Of a stretch of DNA of 64,000 nucleotides, positions 1-10,461 are shown one piece after another. Numbering within the stretch: position 1 is the first letter of the stretch; every line of letters begins with the position of its first letter. Both the position numbers and the translations under genes were made by a program. Under the pieces are notes generated by a model. That model was not told where the DNA came from and did no database searches. It was given only the letters and a program-made list of their open reading frames with translations. Source of the stretch: Bilabrum cf. latius (taxonomy: Eukaryota > Bigyra: Bicosoecida > Bigyra > Bicosoecida); assembly GCA_965178125.1 (NCBI GenBank), contig OZ237746.1:1-64000 (forward strand), in the 5' to 3' direction.

Positions 1-750
1 CCCTAACCCTAACCCTAACCCTAACCCTAACCCTAACCCTAACCCTAACCCTAACCCTAACCCTAACCCTAACCCTAACCCTAACCCTAACCCTAACCCT
101 AACCCTAACCCTAACCCTAACCCTAACCCTAACCCTAACCCTAACCCTAACCCTAACCCTAACCCTAACCCTAACCCTAACCCTAACCCTAACCCTAACC
201 CTAACCCTAACCCTAACCCTAACCCTAACCCTAACCCTAACCCTAACCCTAACCCTAACCCTAACCCTAACCCAAACCCTAACCCTAACCCTAACCCTAA
301 CCCTAACCCTAACCCTAACCCTAACCCTAACCCTAACCCTAACCCTAACCCTAACCCTAACCCTAACCCTAACCCTAACCCTAACCCTAACCCTAACCCT
401 AACCCTAACCCTAACCCTAACCCTAACCCTAACCCTAACCCTAACCCTAACCCTAACCCTAACCCTAACCCTAACCCTAACCCTAACCCTAACCCTAACC
501 CTAACCCTAACCCTAACCCTAACCCTAACCCTAACCCTAACCCTAACCCTAACCCTAACCCTAACCCTAACCCTAACCCTAACCCTAACCCTAACCCTAA
601 CCCTAACCCTAACCCTAACCCTAACCCTAACCCTAACCCTAACCCTAACCCTAACCCTAACCCTAACCCTAACCCTAACCCTAACCCTAACCCTAACCCT
701 AACCCTAACCCTAACCCTAACCCTAACCCTAACCCTAACCCTAACCCTAA
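1..750. repeat. Terminal telomere, (CCCTAA)n
   Basis: About 125 tandem copies of CCCTAA, the C-strand of a TTAGGG telomere, run from the first base to about 750. I noticed only one variant copy (CCCAAA, near 271). The homogeneous array at the very edge of the window indicates a true chromosome end, with the centromere to the right. TTAGGG telomeres occur in animals, fungi and many protists; they differ from the TTTAGGG of most land plants and from the ciliate types. Confidence 0.97.
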
Positions 751-760
751 CCCCAAACCC

Positions 761-3700
761 GAAACCGCCCTGGGTAGGTTTTGAAACCGCCCTGGGTAGG
801 TTTTGAAACCGCCCTGGGTAGGTTTTGAAACCGCCCTGGGTAGGTTTTGAAACCGCCCTGGGTAGGTTTTGAAACCGCCCTGGGTAGGTTTTGAAACCGC
901 CCTGGGTAGGTTTTGAAACCGCCCTGGGTAGGTTTTGAAACCGCCCTGGGTAGGTTTTGAAACCGCCCTGGGTAGGTTTTGAAACCGCCCTGGGTAGGTT
1001 TTGAAACCGCCCTGGGTAGGTTTTGAAACCGCCCTGGGTAGGTTTTGAAACCGCCCTGGGTAGGTTTTGAAACCGCCCTGGGTAGGTTTTGAAACCGCCC
1101 TGGGTAGGTTTTGAAACCGCCCTGGGTAGGTTTTGAAACCGCCCTGGGTAGGTTTTGAAACCGCCCTGGGTAGGTTTTGAAACCGCCCTGGGTAGGTTTT
1201 GAAACCGCCCTGGGTAGGTTTTGAAACCGCCCTGGGTAGGTTTTGAAACCGCCCTGGGTAGGTTTTGAAACCGCCCTGGGTAGGTTTTGAAACCGCCCTG
1301 GGTAGGTTTTGAAACCTCCCTGGGTAGGTTTTGAAACCTCCCTGGGTAGGTTTTGAAACCTCCCTGGGTAGGTTTTGAAACCTCCCTGGGTAGGTTTTGA
1401 AACCGCCCTGGGTAGGTTTTGAAACCGCCCTGGGTAGGTTTTGAAACCGCCCTGGGTAGGTTTTGAAACCGCCCTGGGTAGGTTTTGAAACCGCCCTGGG
1501 TAGGTTTTGAAACCGCCCTGGGTAGGTTTTGAAACCGCCCTGGGTAGGTTTTGAAACCGCCCTGGGTAGGTTTTGAAACCGCCCTGGGTAGGTTTTGAAA
1601 CCGCCCTGGGTAGGTTTTGAAACCGCCCTGGGTAGGTTTTGAAACCGCCCTGGGTAGGTTTTGAAACCGCCCTGGGTAGGTTTTGAAACCGCCCTGGGTA
1701 GGTTTTGAAACCTCCCTGGGTAGGTTTTGAAACCTCCCTGGGTAGGTTTTGAAACCGCCCTGGGTAGGTTTTGAAACCGCCCTGGGTAGGTTTTGAAACC
1801 GCCCTGGGTAGGTTTTGAAACCGCCCTGGGTAGGTTTTGAAACCGCCCTGGGTAGGTTTTGAAACCGCCCTGGGTAGGTTTTGAAACCGCCCTGGGTAGG
1901 TTTTGAAACCGCCCTGGGTAGGTTTTGAAACCGCCCTGGGTAGGTTTTGAAACCGCCCTGGGTAGGTTTTGAAACCGCCCTGGGTAGGTTTTGAAACCGC
2001 CCTGGGTAGGTTTTGAAACCGCCCTGGGTAGGTTTTGAAACCGCCCTGGGTAGGTTTTGAAACCGCCCTGGGTAGGTTTTGAAACCGCCCTGGGTAGGTT
2101 TTGAAACCGCCCTGGGTAGGTTTTGAAACCGCCCTGGGTAGGTTTTGAAACCGCCCTGGGTAGGTTTTGAAACCGCCCTGGGTAGGTTTTGAAACCGCCC
2201 TGGGTAGGTTTTGAAACCGCCCTGGGTAGGTTTTGAAACCGCCCTGGGTAGGTTTCGAAACCGCCCTGGGTAGGTTTTGAAACCGCCCTGGGTAGGTTTT
2301 GAAACCGCCCTGGGTAGGTTTTGAAACCGCCCTGGGTAGGTTTTGAAACCGCCCTGGGTAGGTTTTGAAACCGCCCTGGGTAGGTTTTGAAACCGCCCTG
2401 GGTAGGTTTTGAAACCGCCCTGGGTAGGTTTTGAAACCGCCCTGGGTAGGTTTTGAAACCGCCCTGGGTAGGTTTTGAAACCGCCCTGGGTAGGTTTTGA
2501 AACCGCCCTGGGTAGGTTTTGAAACCGCCCTGGGTAGGTTTTGAAACCGCCCTGGGTAGGTTTTGAAACCGCCCTGGGTAGGTTTTGAAACCGCCCTGGG
2601 TAGGTTTTGAAACCGCCCTGGGTAGGTTTTGAAACCGCCCTGGGTAGGTTTTGAAACCGCCCTGGGTAGGTTTTGAAACCGCCCTGGGTAGGTTTTGAAA
2701 CCGCCCTGGGTAGGTTTTGAAACCGCCCTGGGTAGGTTTTGAAACCGCCCTGGGTAGGTTTTGAAACCGCCCTGGGTAGGTTTTGAAACCTCCCTGGGTA
2801 GGTTTTGAAACCTCCCTGGGTAGGTTTTGAAACCGCCCTGGGTAGGTTTTGAAACCTCCCTGGGTAGGTTTTGAAACCGCCCTGGGTAGGTTTTGAAACC
2901 GCCCTGGGTAGGTTTTGAAACCGCCCTGGGTAGGTTTTGAAACCGCCCTGGGTAGGTTTTGAAACCGCCCTGGGTAGGTTTTGAAACCGCCCTGGGTAGG
3001 TTTTGAAACCGCCCTGGGTAGGTTTTGAAACCTCCCTGGGTAGGTTTTGAAACCTCCCTGGGTAGGTTTTGAAACCTCCCTGGGTAGGTTTTGAAACCTC
3101 CCTGGGTAGGTTTTGAAACCGCCCTGGGTAGGTTTTGAAACCGCCCTGGGTAGGTTTTGAAACCGCCCTGGGTAGGTTTTGAAACCGCCCTGGGTAGGTT
3201 TTGAAACCGCCCTGGGTAGGTTTTGAAACCGCCCTGGGTAGGTTTTGAAACCGCCCTGGGTAGGTTTTGAAACCGCCCTGGGTAGGTTTTGAAACCGCCC
3301 TGGGTAGGTTTTGAAACCGCCCTGGGTAGGTTTTGAAACCGCCCTGGGTAGGTTTTGAAACCGCCCTGGGTAGGTTTTGAAACCGCCCTGGGTAGGTTTT
3401 GAAACCGCCCTGGGTAGGTTTTGAAACCGCCCTGGGTAGGTTTTGAAACCTCCCTGGGTAGGTTTTGAAACCTCCCTGGGTAGGTTTTGAAACCGCCCTG
3501 GGTAGGTTTTGAAACCGCCCTGGGTAGGTTTTGAAACCGCCCTGGGTAGGTTTTGAAACCGCCCTGGGTAGGTTTTGAAACCGCCCTGGGTAGGTTTTGA
3601 AACCGCCCTGGGTAGGTTTTGAAACCGCCCTGGGTAGGTTTTGAAACCGCCCTGGGTAGGTTTTGAAACCGCCCTGGGTAGGTTTTGAAACCGCCCTGGG

Positions 3701-5250
3701 TAGGTTTTGAAACCGCCCTGGGTAGGTTTTGAAACCGCCCTGGGTAGGTTTTGAAACCGCCCTGGGTAGGTTTTGAAACCGCCCTGGGTAGGTTTTGAAA
3801 CCGCCCTGGGTAGGTTTTGAAACCGCCCTGGGTAGGTTTTGAAACCGCCCTGGGTAGGTTTTGAAACCGCCCTGGGTAGGTTTTGAAACCGCCCTGGGTA
3901 GGTTTTGAAACCGCCCTGGGTAGGTTTTGAAACCGCCCTGGGTAGGTTTTGAAACCGCCCTGGGTAGGTTTTGAAACCGCCCTGGGTAGGTTTCGAAACC
4001 GCCCTGGGTAGGTTTTGAAACCGCCCTGGGTAGGTTTTGAAACCGCCCTGGGTAGGTTTTGAAACCGCCCTGGGTAGGTTTTGAAACCGCCCTGGGTAGG
4101 TTTTGAAACCGCCCTGGGTAGGTTTTGAAACCGCCCTGGGTAGGTTTTGAAACCGCCCTGGGTAGGTTTTGAAACCGCCCTGGGTAGGTTTTGAAACCGC
4201 CCTGGGTAGGTTTTGAAACCGCCCTGGGTAGGTTTTGAAACCGCCCTGGGTAGGTTTTGAAACCGCCCTGGGTAGGTTTTGAAACCGCCCTGGGTAGGTT
4301 TTGAAACCGCCCTGGGTAGGTTTTGAAACCGCCCTGGGTAGGTTTTGAAACCGCCCTGGGTAGGTTTTGAAACCGCCCTGGGTAGGTTTTGAAACCGCCC
4401 TGGGTAGGTTTTGAAACCGCCCTGGGTAGGTTTTGAAACCGCCCTGGGTAGGTTTTGAAACCGCCCTGGGTAGGTTTTGAAACCGCCCTGGGTAGGTTTT
4501 GAAACCGCCCTGGGTAGGTTTTGAAACCGCCCTGGGTAGGTTTTGAAACCGCCCTGGGTAGGTTTTGAAACCGCCCTGGGTAGGTTTTGAAACCGCCCTG
4601 GGTAGGTTTTGAAACCGCCCTGGGTAGGTTTTGAAACCGCCCTGGGTAGGTTTTGAAACCGCCCTGGGTAGGTTTTGAAACCGCCCTGGGTAGGTTTTGA
4701 AACCGCCCTGGGTAGGTTTTGAAACCGCCCTGGGTAGGTTTTGAAACCGCCCTGGGTAGGTTTTGAAACCGCCCTGGGTAGGTTTTGAAACCGCCCTGGG
4801 TAGGTTTTGAAACCGCCCTGGGTAGGTTTTGAAACCGCCCTGGGTAGGTTTTGAAACCGCCCTGGGTAGGTTTTGAAACCGCCCTGGGTAGGTTTTGAAA
4901 CCGCCCTGGGTAGGTTTTGAAACCGCCCTGGGTAGGTTTTGAAACCGCCCTGGGTAGGTTTTGAAACCGCCCTGGGTAGGTTTTGAAACCGCCCTGGGTA
5001 GGTTTTGAAACCGCCCTGGGTAGGTTTTGAAACCGCCCTGGGTAGGTTTTGAAACCGCCCTGGGTAGGTTTTGAAACCGCCCTGGGTAGGTTTTGAAACC
5101 GCCCTGGGTAGGTTTTGAAACCGCCCTGGGTAGGTTTTGAAACCGCCCTGGGTAGGTTTTGAAACCGCCCTGGGTAGGTTTTGAAACCGCCCTGGGTAGG
5201 TTTTGAAACCGCCCTGGGTAGGTTTTGAAACCTCCCCCGAGTAGGTTTCA
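761..5250. repeat. 22-bp subtelomeric satellite
   Basis: The unit GAAACCGCCCTGGGTAGGTTTT starts at 761 and repeats with exactly 22-bp spacing to 5226, giving about 203 units without an indel, then one degenerate unit. A G-to-T variant (CCTCCC for CCGCCC) clusters in runs of units, and two units carry TTTC for TTTT. The unit is an imperfect palindrome centred on CCCTGGG and contains the telomere-like GGGTAGG. An open minus-strand frame crosses the array only because 22 is not a multiple of 3 and no frame of the unit contains a stop; it is not evidence of a gene. Confidence 0.97.
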
Positions 5251-5283
5251 ATACGCCATACTTGCACTGAATGAAGTACAATG

Positions 5284-7095
5284 AATCTGAGGAACATTTG
5301 GCCAATGTTGTGGCCCTAGGCCGTCCCAACGCAATTTGAACGGTCTTCATATCTCCTGTGGTTGCCGAGATCGTATCCCGCAGGATTTCAGCATGAAAAT
5401 CTTCAAGGCCCAATATTGGCGCCGTGCGTCAAAAGCGGAACCTGAGGAACATTTGGCCAATGATGTGGCCCTAGGCCGTCCCAATGCAATTTTAACGGTC
5501 TTCATATCTCCTGTGGTTGCCGAGATCGTATCCCGCAGGATTTCAGCATGAAAATCTTCAAGGCCCAATATTGGCGCCGCGCGTCAAAAGCGGAACCTGA
5601 GGAACATTTGGCCAATGATGTGGCCCTAGGCCGTCCCAACGCAATTTGAACGGTCTTCATATCTCCTGTGGTTGCCGAGATCGTATCCCGCAGGATTTCA
5701 GCATGAAAATCTTCAAGGCCCAATATTGGCGCTGCGCGTCAAAAGCGGAACCTGAGGAACATTTGGCCAATGTTGTGGCCCTAGGCCGTCCCAACGCAAT
5801 TTGAACGGTCTTCATATCTCCTGTGGTTGCCGAGATCGTATCCCGCAGGATTTCAGCATGAAAATCTTCAAGGCCCAATATTGGCGCCGCGCGTCAAAAG
5901 CGGAACCTGAGGAACATTTGGCCAATGATGTGGCTCTAGGCCGTCCCAACGCAATTTGAACGGTCTTCATATCTCCTGTGGTTGCCGAGATCGTATCCCG
6001 CAGGATTTCAGCATGAAAATCTTCAAGGCCCAATATTGGCGCCGCGCGTCAAAAGCGGAACCTGAGGAACATTTGGCCAATGATGTGGCCCTAGGCCGTC
6101 CCAACGCAATTTGAACGGTCTTCATATCTCCTGTGGTTGCCGAGATCGTATCCCGCAGGATTTCAGCATGAAAATCTTCAAGGCCCAATATTGGCGCCGC
6201 GCGTCAAAAGCGGAACCTGAGGAACATTTGGCCAATGATGTGGCTCTAGGCCGTCCCAACGCAATTTGAACGGTCTTCATATCTCCTGTGGTTGCCGAGA
6301 TCGTATCCCGCAGGATTTCAGCATGAAAATCTTCAAGGCCCAATATTGGCGCCGCGCGTCAAAAGCGGAACCTGAGGAACATTTGGCCAATGATGTGGCC
6401 CTAGGCCGTCCCAACGCAATTTGAACGGTCTTCATATCTCCTGTGGTTGCCGAGATCGTATCCCGCAGGATTTCAGCATGAAAATCTTCAAGGCCCAATA
6501 TTGGCGCCGCGCGTCAAAAGCGGAACCTGAGGAACATTTGGCCAATGATGTGGCTCTAGGCCGTCCCAATGCAATTTTAACGGTCTTCATATCTCCTGTG
6601 GTTGCCGAGATCGTATCCCGCAGGATTTCAGCATGAAAATCTTCAAGGCCCAATATTGGCGCCGCGCGTCAAAAGCGGAACCTGAGGAACATTTGGCCAA
6701 TGTTGTGGCCCTAGGCCGTCCCAACGCAATTTGAACGGTCTTCATATCTCCTGTGGTTGCCGAGATCGTATCCCGCAGGATTTCAGCATGAAAATCTTCA
6801 AGGCCCAATATTGGCGCCGCGCGTCAAAAGCGGAACCTGAGGAACATTTGGCCAATGTTGTGGCCCTAGGCCGTCCCAACGCAATTTGAACGGTCTTCAT
6901 ATCTCCTGTGGTTGCCGAGATCGTATCCCGCAGGATTTCAGCATGAAAATCTTCAAGGCCCAATATTGGCGCCGCGCGTCAAAAGCGGAACCTGAGGAAC
7001 ATTTGGCCAATGATGTGGCCCTAGGCCGTCCCAACGCAATTTGAACGGTCTTCATATCTCCTGTGGTTGCCGAGATCGTATCCCGCAGGATTTTG
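5284..7095. repeat. 155-bp subtelomeric satellite
   Basis: About 11.7 head-to-tail copies of a 155-bp unit. The landmark GCGTCAAAAGCGG recurs at 5426, 5581, 5736 and so on to 6976 with constant 155-bp spacing. Copies differ by a few substitutions (ATGATGTGG or ATGTTGTGG; CCCTAGG or CTCTAGG; two copies have GCAATTTTAA for GCAATTTGAA). The unit is close to nucleosomal length. Short overlapping frames in every copy are by-products of the repeat. Confidence 0.97.
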
Positions 7096-7154
7096 TCAAA
7101 AAGTGAAGATGAAAATATTTTTCCCCGACCCTGTCCCTGACTTTATAATAGATA

Positions 7155-7606
7155 CCCTAACCCTAACCCTAACCCTAACCCTAACCCTAACCCTAACCCT
7201 AACCCTAACCCTAACCCTAACCCTAACCCTAACCCTAACCCTAACCCTAACCCTAACCCTAACCCTAACCCTAACCCTAACCCTAACCCTAACCCTAACC
7301 CTAACCCTAACCCTAACCCTAACCCTAACCCTAACCCTAACCCTAACCCTAACCCTAACCCTAACCCTAACCCTAACCCTAACCCTAACCCTAACCCTAA
7401 CCCTAACCCTAACCCTAACCCTAACCCTAACCCTAACCCTAACCCTAACCCTAACCCTAACCCTAACCCTAACCCTAACCCTAACCCTAACCCTAACCCT
7501 AACCCTAACCCTAACCCTAACCCTAACCCTAACCCTAACCCTAACCCTAACCCTAACCCTAACCCTAACCCTAACCCTAACCCTAACCCCTAACCCTAAC
7601 CCTAAC
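7155..7606. repeat. Interstitial telomeric CCCTAA array
   Basis: About 72 further CCCTAA copies lie inside the chromosome in the same orientation as the terminal telomere. The inner edge decays into irregular C-runs up to about 7636. It separates the young 22-bp and 155-bp satellites from a decayed 155-bp unit, as expected if an older chromosome end was capped and later extended. Confidence 0.96.
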
Positions 7607-7643
7607 CCCCCCCTAAACCCCTAAAACCCCCCCCCCTTGACCA

Positions 7644-7757
7644 TATCGGCGCCGCGCGAGTAAAACGGAATCTGAGGTACAAATGGATCATGCTATGCCC
7701 CTGCCCCTTCCAAATGCAGTTTGAATCATCTTCATATCTGCCGTGGTTGCCGAGATC
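7644..7757. repeat. Decayed single copy of the 155-bp satellite
   Basis: The stretch from GGCGCCGCGCG through GTTTGAATCATCTTCATATC to GGTTGCCGAGATC lines up with most of a 155-bp unit but carries many substitutions. It lies on the centromere side of the interstitial telomere, while the homogeneous array lies on the distal side. Confidence 0.85.
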
Positions 7758-7765
7758 TCAACTTG

Positions 7766-8362
7766 GTGGGGCTAGCAGGTTGGGTGTGCGGGCGATGGAT
7801 GAGGCTATGGTGCCTTTGGTGGGCTAGCAGGTTGGGTGTGTGGGCGGTGGATGGGACTATGGTGCCTTTGGTGGGGCTAGCAGGCTGGGTGTGTGGGCGA
7901 TGGATGAGGCCATGGTGCCTGTGCTGGGGCAAGCAGGTTGGGTGTGCGGGCGGTGGATGAGGCCACGGTGACTGTGGTGGGGGTAGCAGCTCGAGTGTGT
8001 GGGCGGTGGATGGGGCCATGGTGCCTTTGGTGGGGCTAGCAGGTTGGGTGTGTGGGCGGTGGATGGGGCCATGGTGCCTTTGGTGGGGCTAGCAGGCTGG
8101 GTGTGTGGGCGGTGGATGGGGCCATGGTGCCTTTGGTGGGGCTAGCAGGCTGGGTGTGTGGGCGGTGGATGGGGCCATGGTGCCTTTGGTGGGGCTAGCA
8201 GGCTGGGTGTGTGGGCGGTGGATGAGGCCATGGTGCCTGTGCTGGGGCAAGCAGGTTGGGTGTGCGGGCGGTGGATGAGGCCACGGTGACTGTGGTGGGG
8301 GTAGCAGCTCGAGTGTGTGGGCGGTGGATGGGGCCATGGTGCCTTTGGTGGGGCTAGCAGGT
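7766..8362. repeat. 53-bp minisatellite
   Basis: About 11 copies of a G-rich 53-bp unit with landmarks GGGGCTAGCAGG, GTGTGTGGGCGG and GGGGCCATGGTGCC. A distinctive variant containing CACGGTGACTG occurs at about 7963 and again 318 bp later, which is six units, so the array has a higher-order duplication. The following 200 bases, to 8570, hold nothing I recognise. Confidence 0.93.
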
Positions 8363-8570
8363 TGCCGCTGCCTTAGGTTACATCATCCCATGAATGAGAT
8401 GTACTGAGTGGATGTTTGCAGCCTGCAGGTGGTGCGGTCAGGCGAGAACAAACTTGAACTGTCTATCGTTTGCAGGGGGTTCGGTGTGACGCGATTGTCA
8501 TGCCATGATCGGCTCTGTCAGTGATGAGTGTGCCGCTGGCCAGCTATCTATCGTCATGCTAGCCGTCCAT

Positions 8571-10271
8571 TCATTCGGACCCACTCCTAGAGCCCCTCCT
8601 CTTGCGGCCCCCTTTCCCGACACCCGCCACCAAGCCCTCTGACCCCCTCTCCCCCCACCGCACGCGTCCCTCCTTGTCCATGCGGTCCTGCTCCTGCTGG
8701 TACCACTGCTCCATCGCGACCGACATCTGCTCCACGCTGCTCTCGCACAAAGCCACGGGCGCAGGCAGGATGCACATGCGGCCCAGCACCTTGCCCCACC
8801 GATCCGCGTCCTGGGCCGCCCACGTCTGCTGGTGCATCACGATGAACCCGTCCTTCTGCAAGTGCCGCAGGAAGCCCGGCCTGTCCTCGCCTACGTGCAC
8901 GTGCTGGTAGATGCACAGGTCCTCGCTGGGGTCGCACCACCTGTCCTCGCCCGCCCCCGCGTCATTGGGCGCGCTCAGCTCCTGCATGCCCCCCTCTGCC
9001 GGGCTGCGCTCCCCGGTGGGGGGCGAGGGGTCCGTCCCGTCCTCCCCCAGCCCGGTGGCCTGGTACCAGGGGAAGAAGAACGCCCTGGCCTCGGGTGATA
9101 GCCCCTGCCTGAGCCTCTTGCGGTGGGCCATGGCGGTGTTCTCGAAGTCCTGCAGCGGGTTGGTGAACCGCTGCTGCAGGCCAGCCACCATGCCGGCGGA
9201 CGGGGCCCGCTCGAAGTTGTCGTGGTCGAAGCCGCTGTTGGCCTTCCGGTACGTGTGCGCGGTGTCGAAGAGGGTCTTGTTCATGACCTTGAGCATCATC
9301 ACGAACCCGCTGAGGAACCAGGGCTGGTTGTACAGCAGGAAAGTGGGGATCTTGAGCAACAGGAACCACAGCCGCTGCAGCATCGTCTCCTGCGGATAGG
9401 CCTCCACGCGATCGGCCACGGCCTTGGCCAGGGCCTGCGAGTGTGTCGCCATGATGCCCCCTCCCATGGCAGTGGGCAGCTTGTCCTGGCCTCCAGAGTA
9501 CAGACTCACGTCTACGGATGGCTGCACGCGCCACCGGCTGTACGGCCCGCCCTGCACCGTGTCCTCTACGATGAGTGCACCTGCCCTGCGGTACGGCTCG
9601 CACCAGTCCATCCCGTACCTGACGCCAAACATGTGCGTGACTACTACCATGCCCACCTCGCTGGGCTCGGGGAGTGCTGAGATGCCACCGTTGCCATCTG
9701 GGACGACTAACCGCCACGATCCAGTGCAATCAGGGTTCACATCTAGGTCCATACTTATCAGCCGGGAAGGATCATCCTTGCAAGCGTTCTACATGACAGC
9801 CAAGAACCCATTCCTGTGCATAAGCGGAGACACAAGAATCTTTTTGCCCTTGCAAGACCATTTATGCCCATCGTTTACCGGTTTCGCAGCGGTTCCTTTC
9901 TTTTTATAGTCGCCTCCTTTCATCTCCTAGCTCGACGGAGACGAGGCGCCAGCGCTTCCGGCGAGACGAGAGTTCTTGCGCGGCAGGGTCTGAGCATCAG
10001 GCTGTTCGCTAGCCTCAGCTTCGTGCAATTCAGTCACAAGCGTATAGAATAGCGACCTGCATGTGTACCCATAAACTCCATGCCGTCCATCATCGTCGAA
10101 CTTGTGCAGCAGCTGGGGCTTTCCAAATATCAGTGATTGAACAGGCGCCCAAACGGCAAGCACAAAGTGGTACCAAAAGAACCACCAAGTCACGTGCAGA
10201 TAGGCTGGCACGGCAGCATGCGGGATCCATGGAGACTTGATCGCCTGCTCCTTGGCCTTGGAATCGGCCAT
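8571..10271 (-). CDS. DegT/EryC1-family (PLP aminotransferase-fold) protein with N-terminal membrane segment
   Basis: With UAG read as Gln this is one exon of 566 residues ending in UGA. In-frame UAGs lie at 9927-9929 and 9789-9791; under the standard code the gene is in three pieces. Residues about 23-43 (Trp/Phe-rich, from YLHVTWWFF to LAVWAPV) look like a membrane or membrane-associated helix. From about residue 145 (ILVSPLMHRNGF) it resembles the DegT/DnrJ/EryC1/StrS aminotransferases: IVEDTVQ near 237 supplies the Asp expected to contact the PLP pyridine, and SGGQDK ends at Lys264, the likely Schiff-base lysine. DegT proteins aminate keto-sugars, but nothing here fixes the substrate. The C-terminal 150 residues are divergent. 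It is the gene nearest the telomere. Confidence 0.72.
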
Positions 10272-10461
10272 GGAATTTCCGAATTGGGGTTTTCTTGGGT
10301 AGACGGGGAGCTGTGGTCTGGAAAACCTTAATCTATACGTTACTTTATTTTCGAGGCGTCCATGAAGCGGCCAAACGAGCACATTTGAGAGCCTTTCATC
10401 GGGGCAGCATTGGATCTGGATCAAAATAACACGCAAATTATGTGAGGCAGTTGCTGCTTAG

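Noticed and set aside
761-5250. CRISPR array
   Set aside because: The repeats are contiguous with no spacers, and the window is eukaryotic.
747-5297. A 1,516-residue minus-strand open frame of perfect 22-residue repeats
   Set aside because: It is produced by the 22-bp satellite, which has no stop in any minus frame. It sits against the telomere and has no gene-like start or codon bias.
5336-6963. A row of 71-73 residue frames on both strands
   Set aside because: They are the same frame repeated in each 155-bp satellite unit, overlap each other, and have no independent support.
7067-7624. Leu-Thr repeat frame
   Set aside because: It is a translation of the interstitial CCCTAA array.
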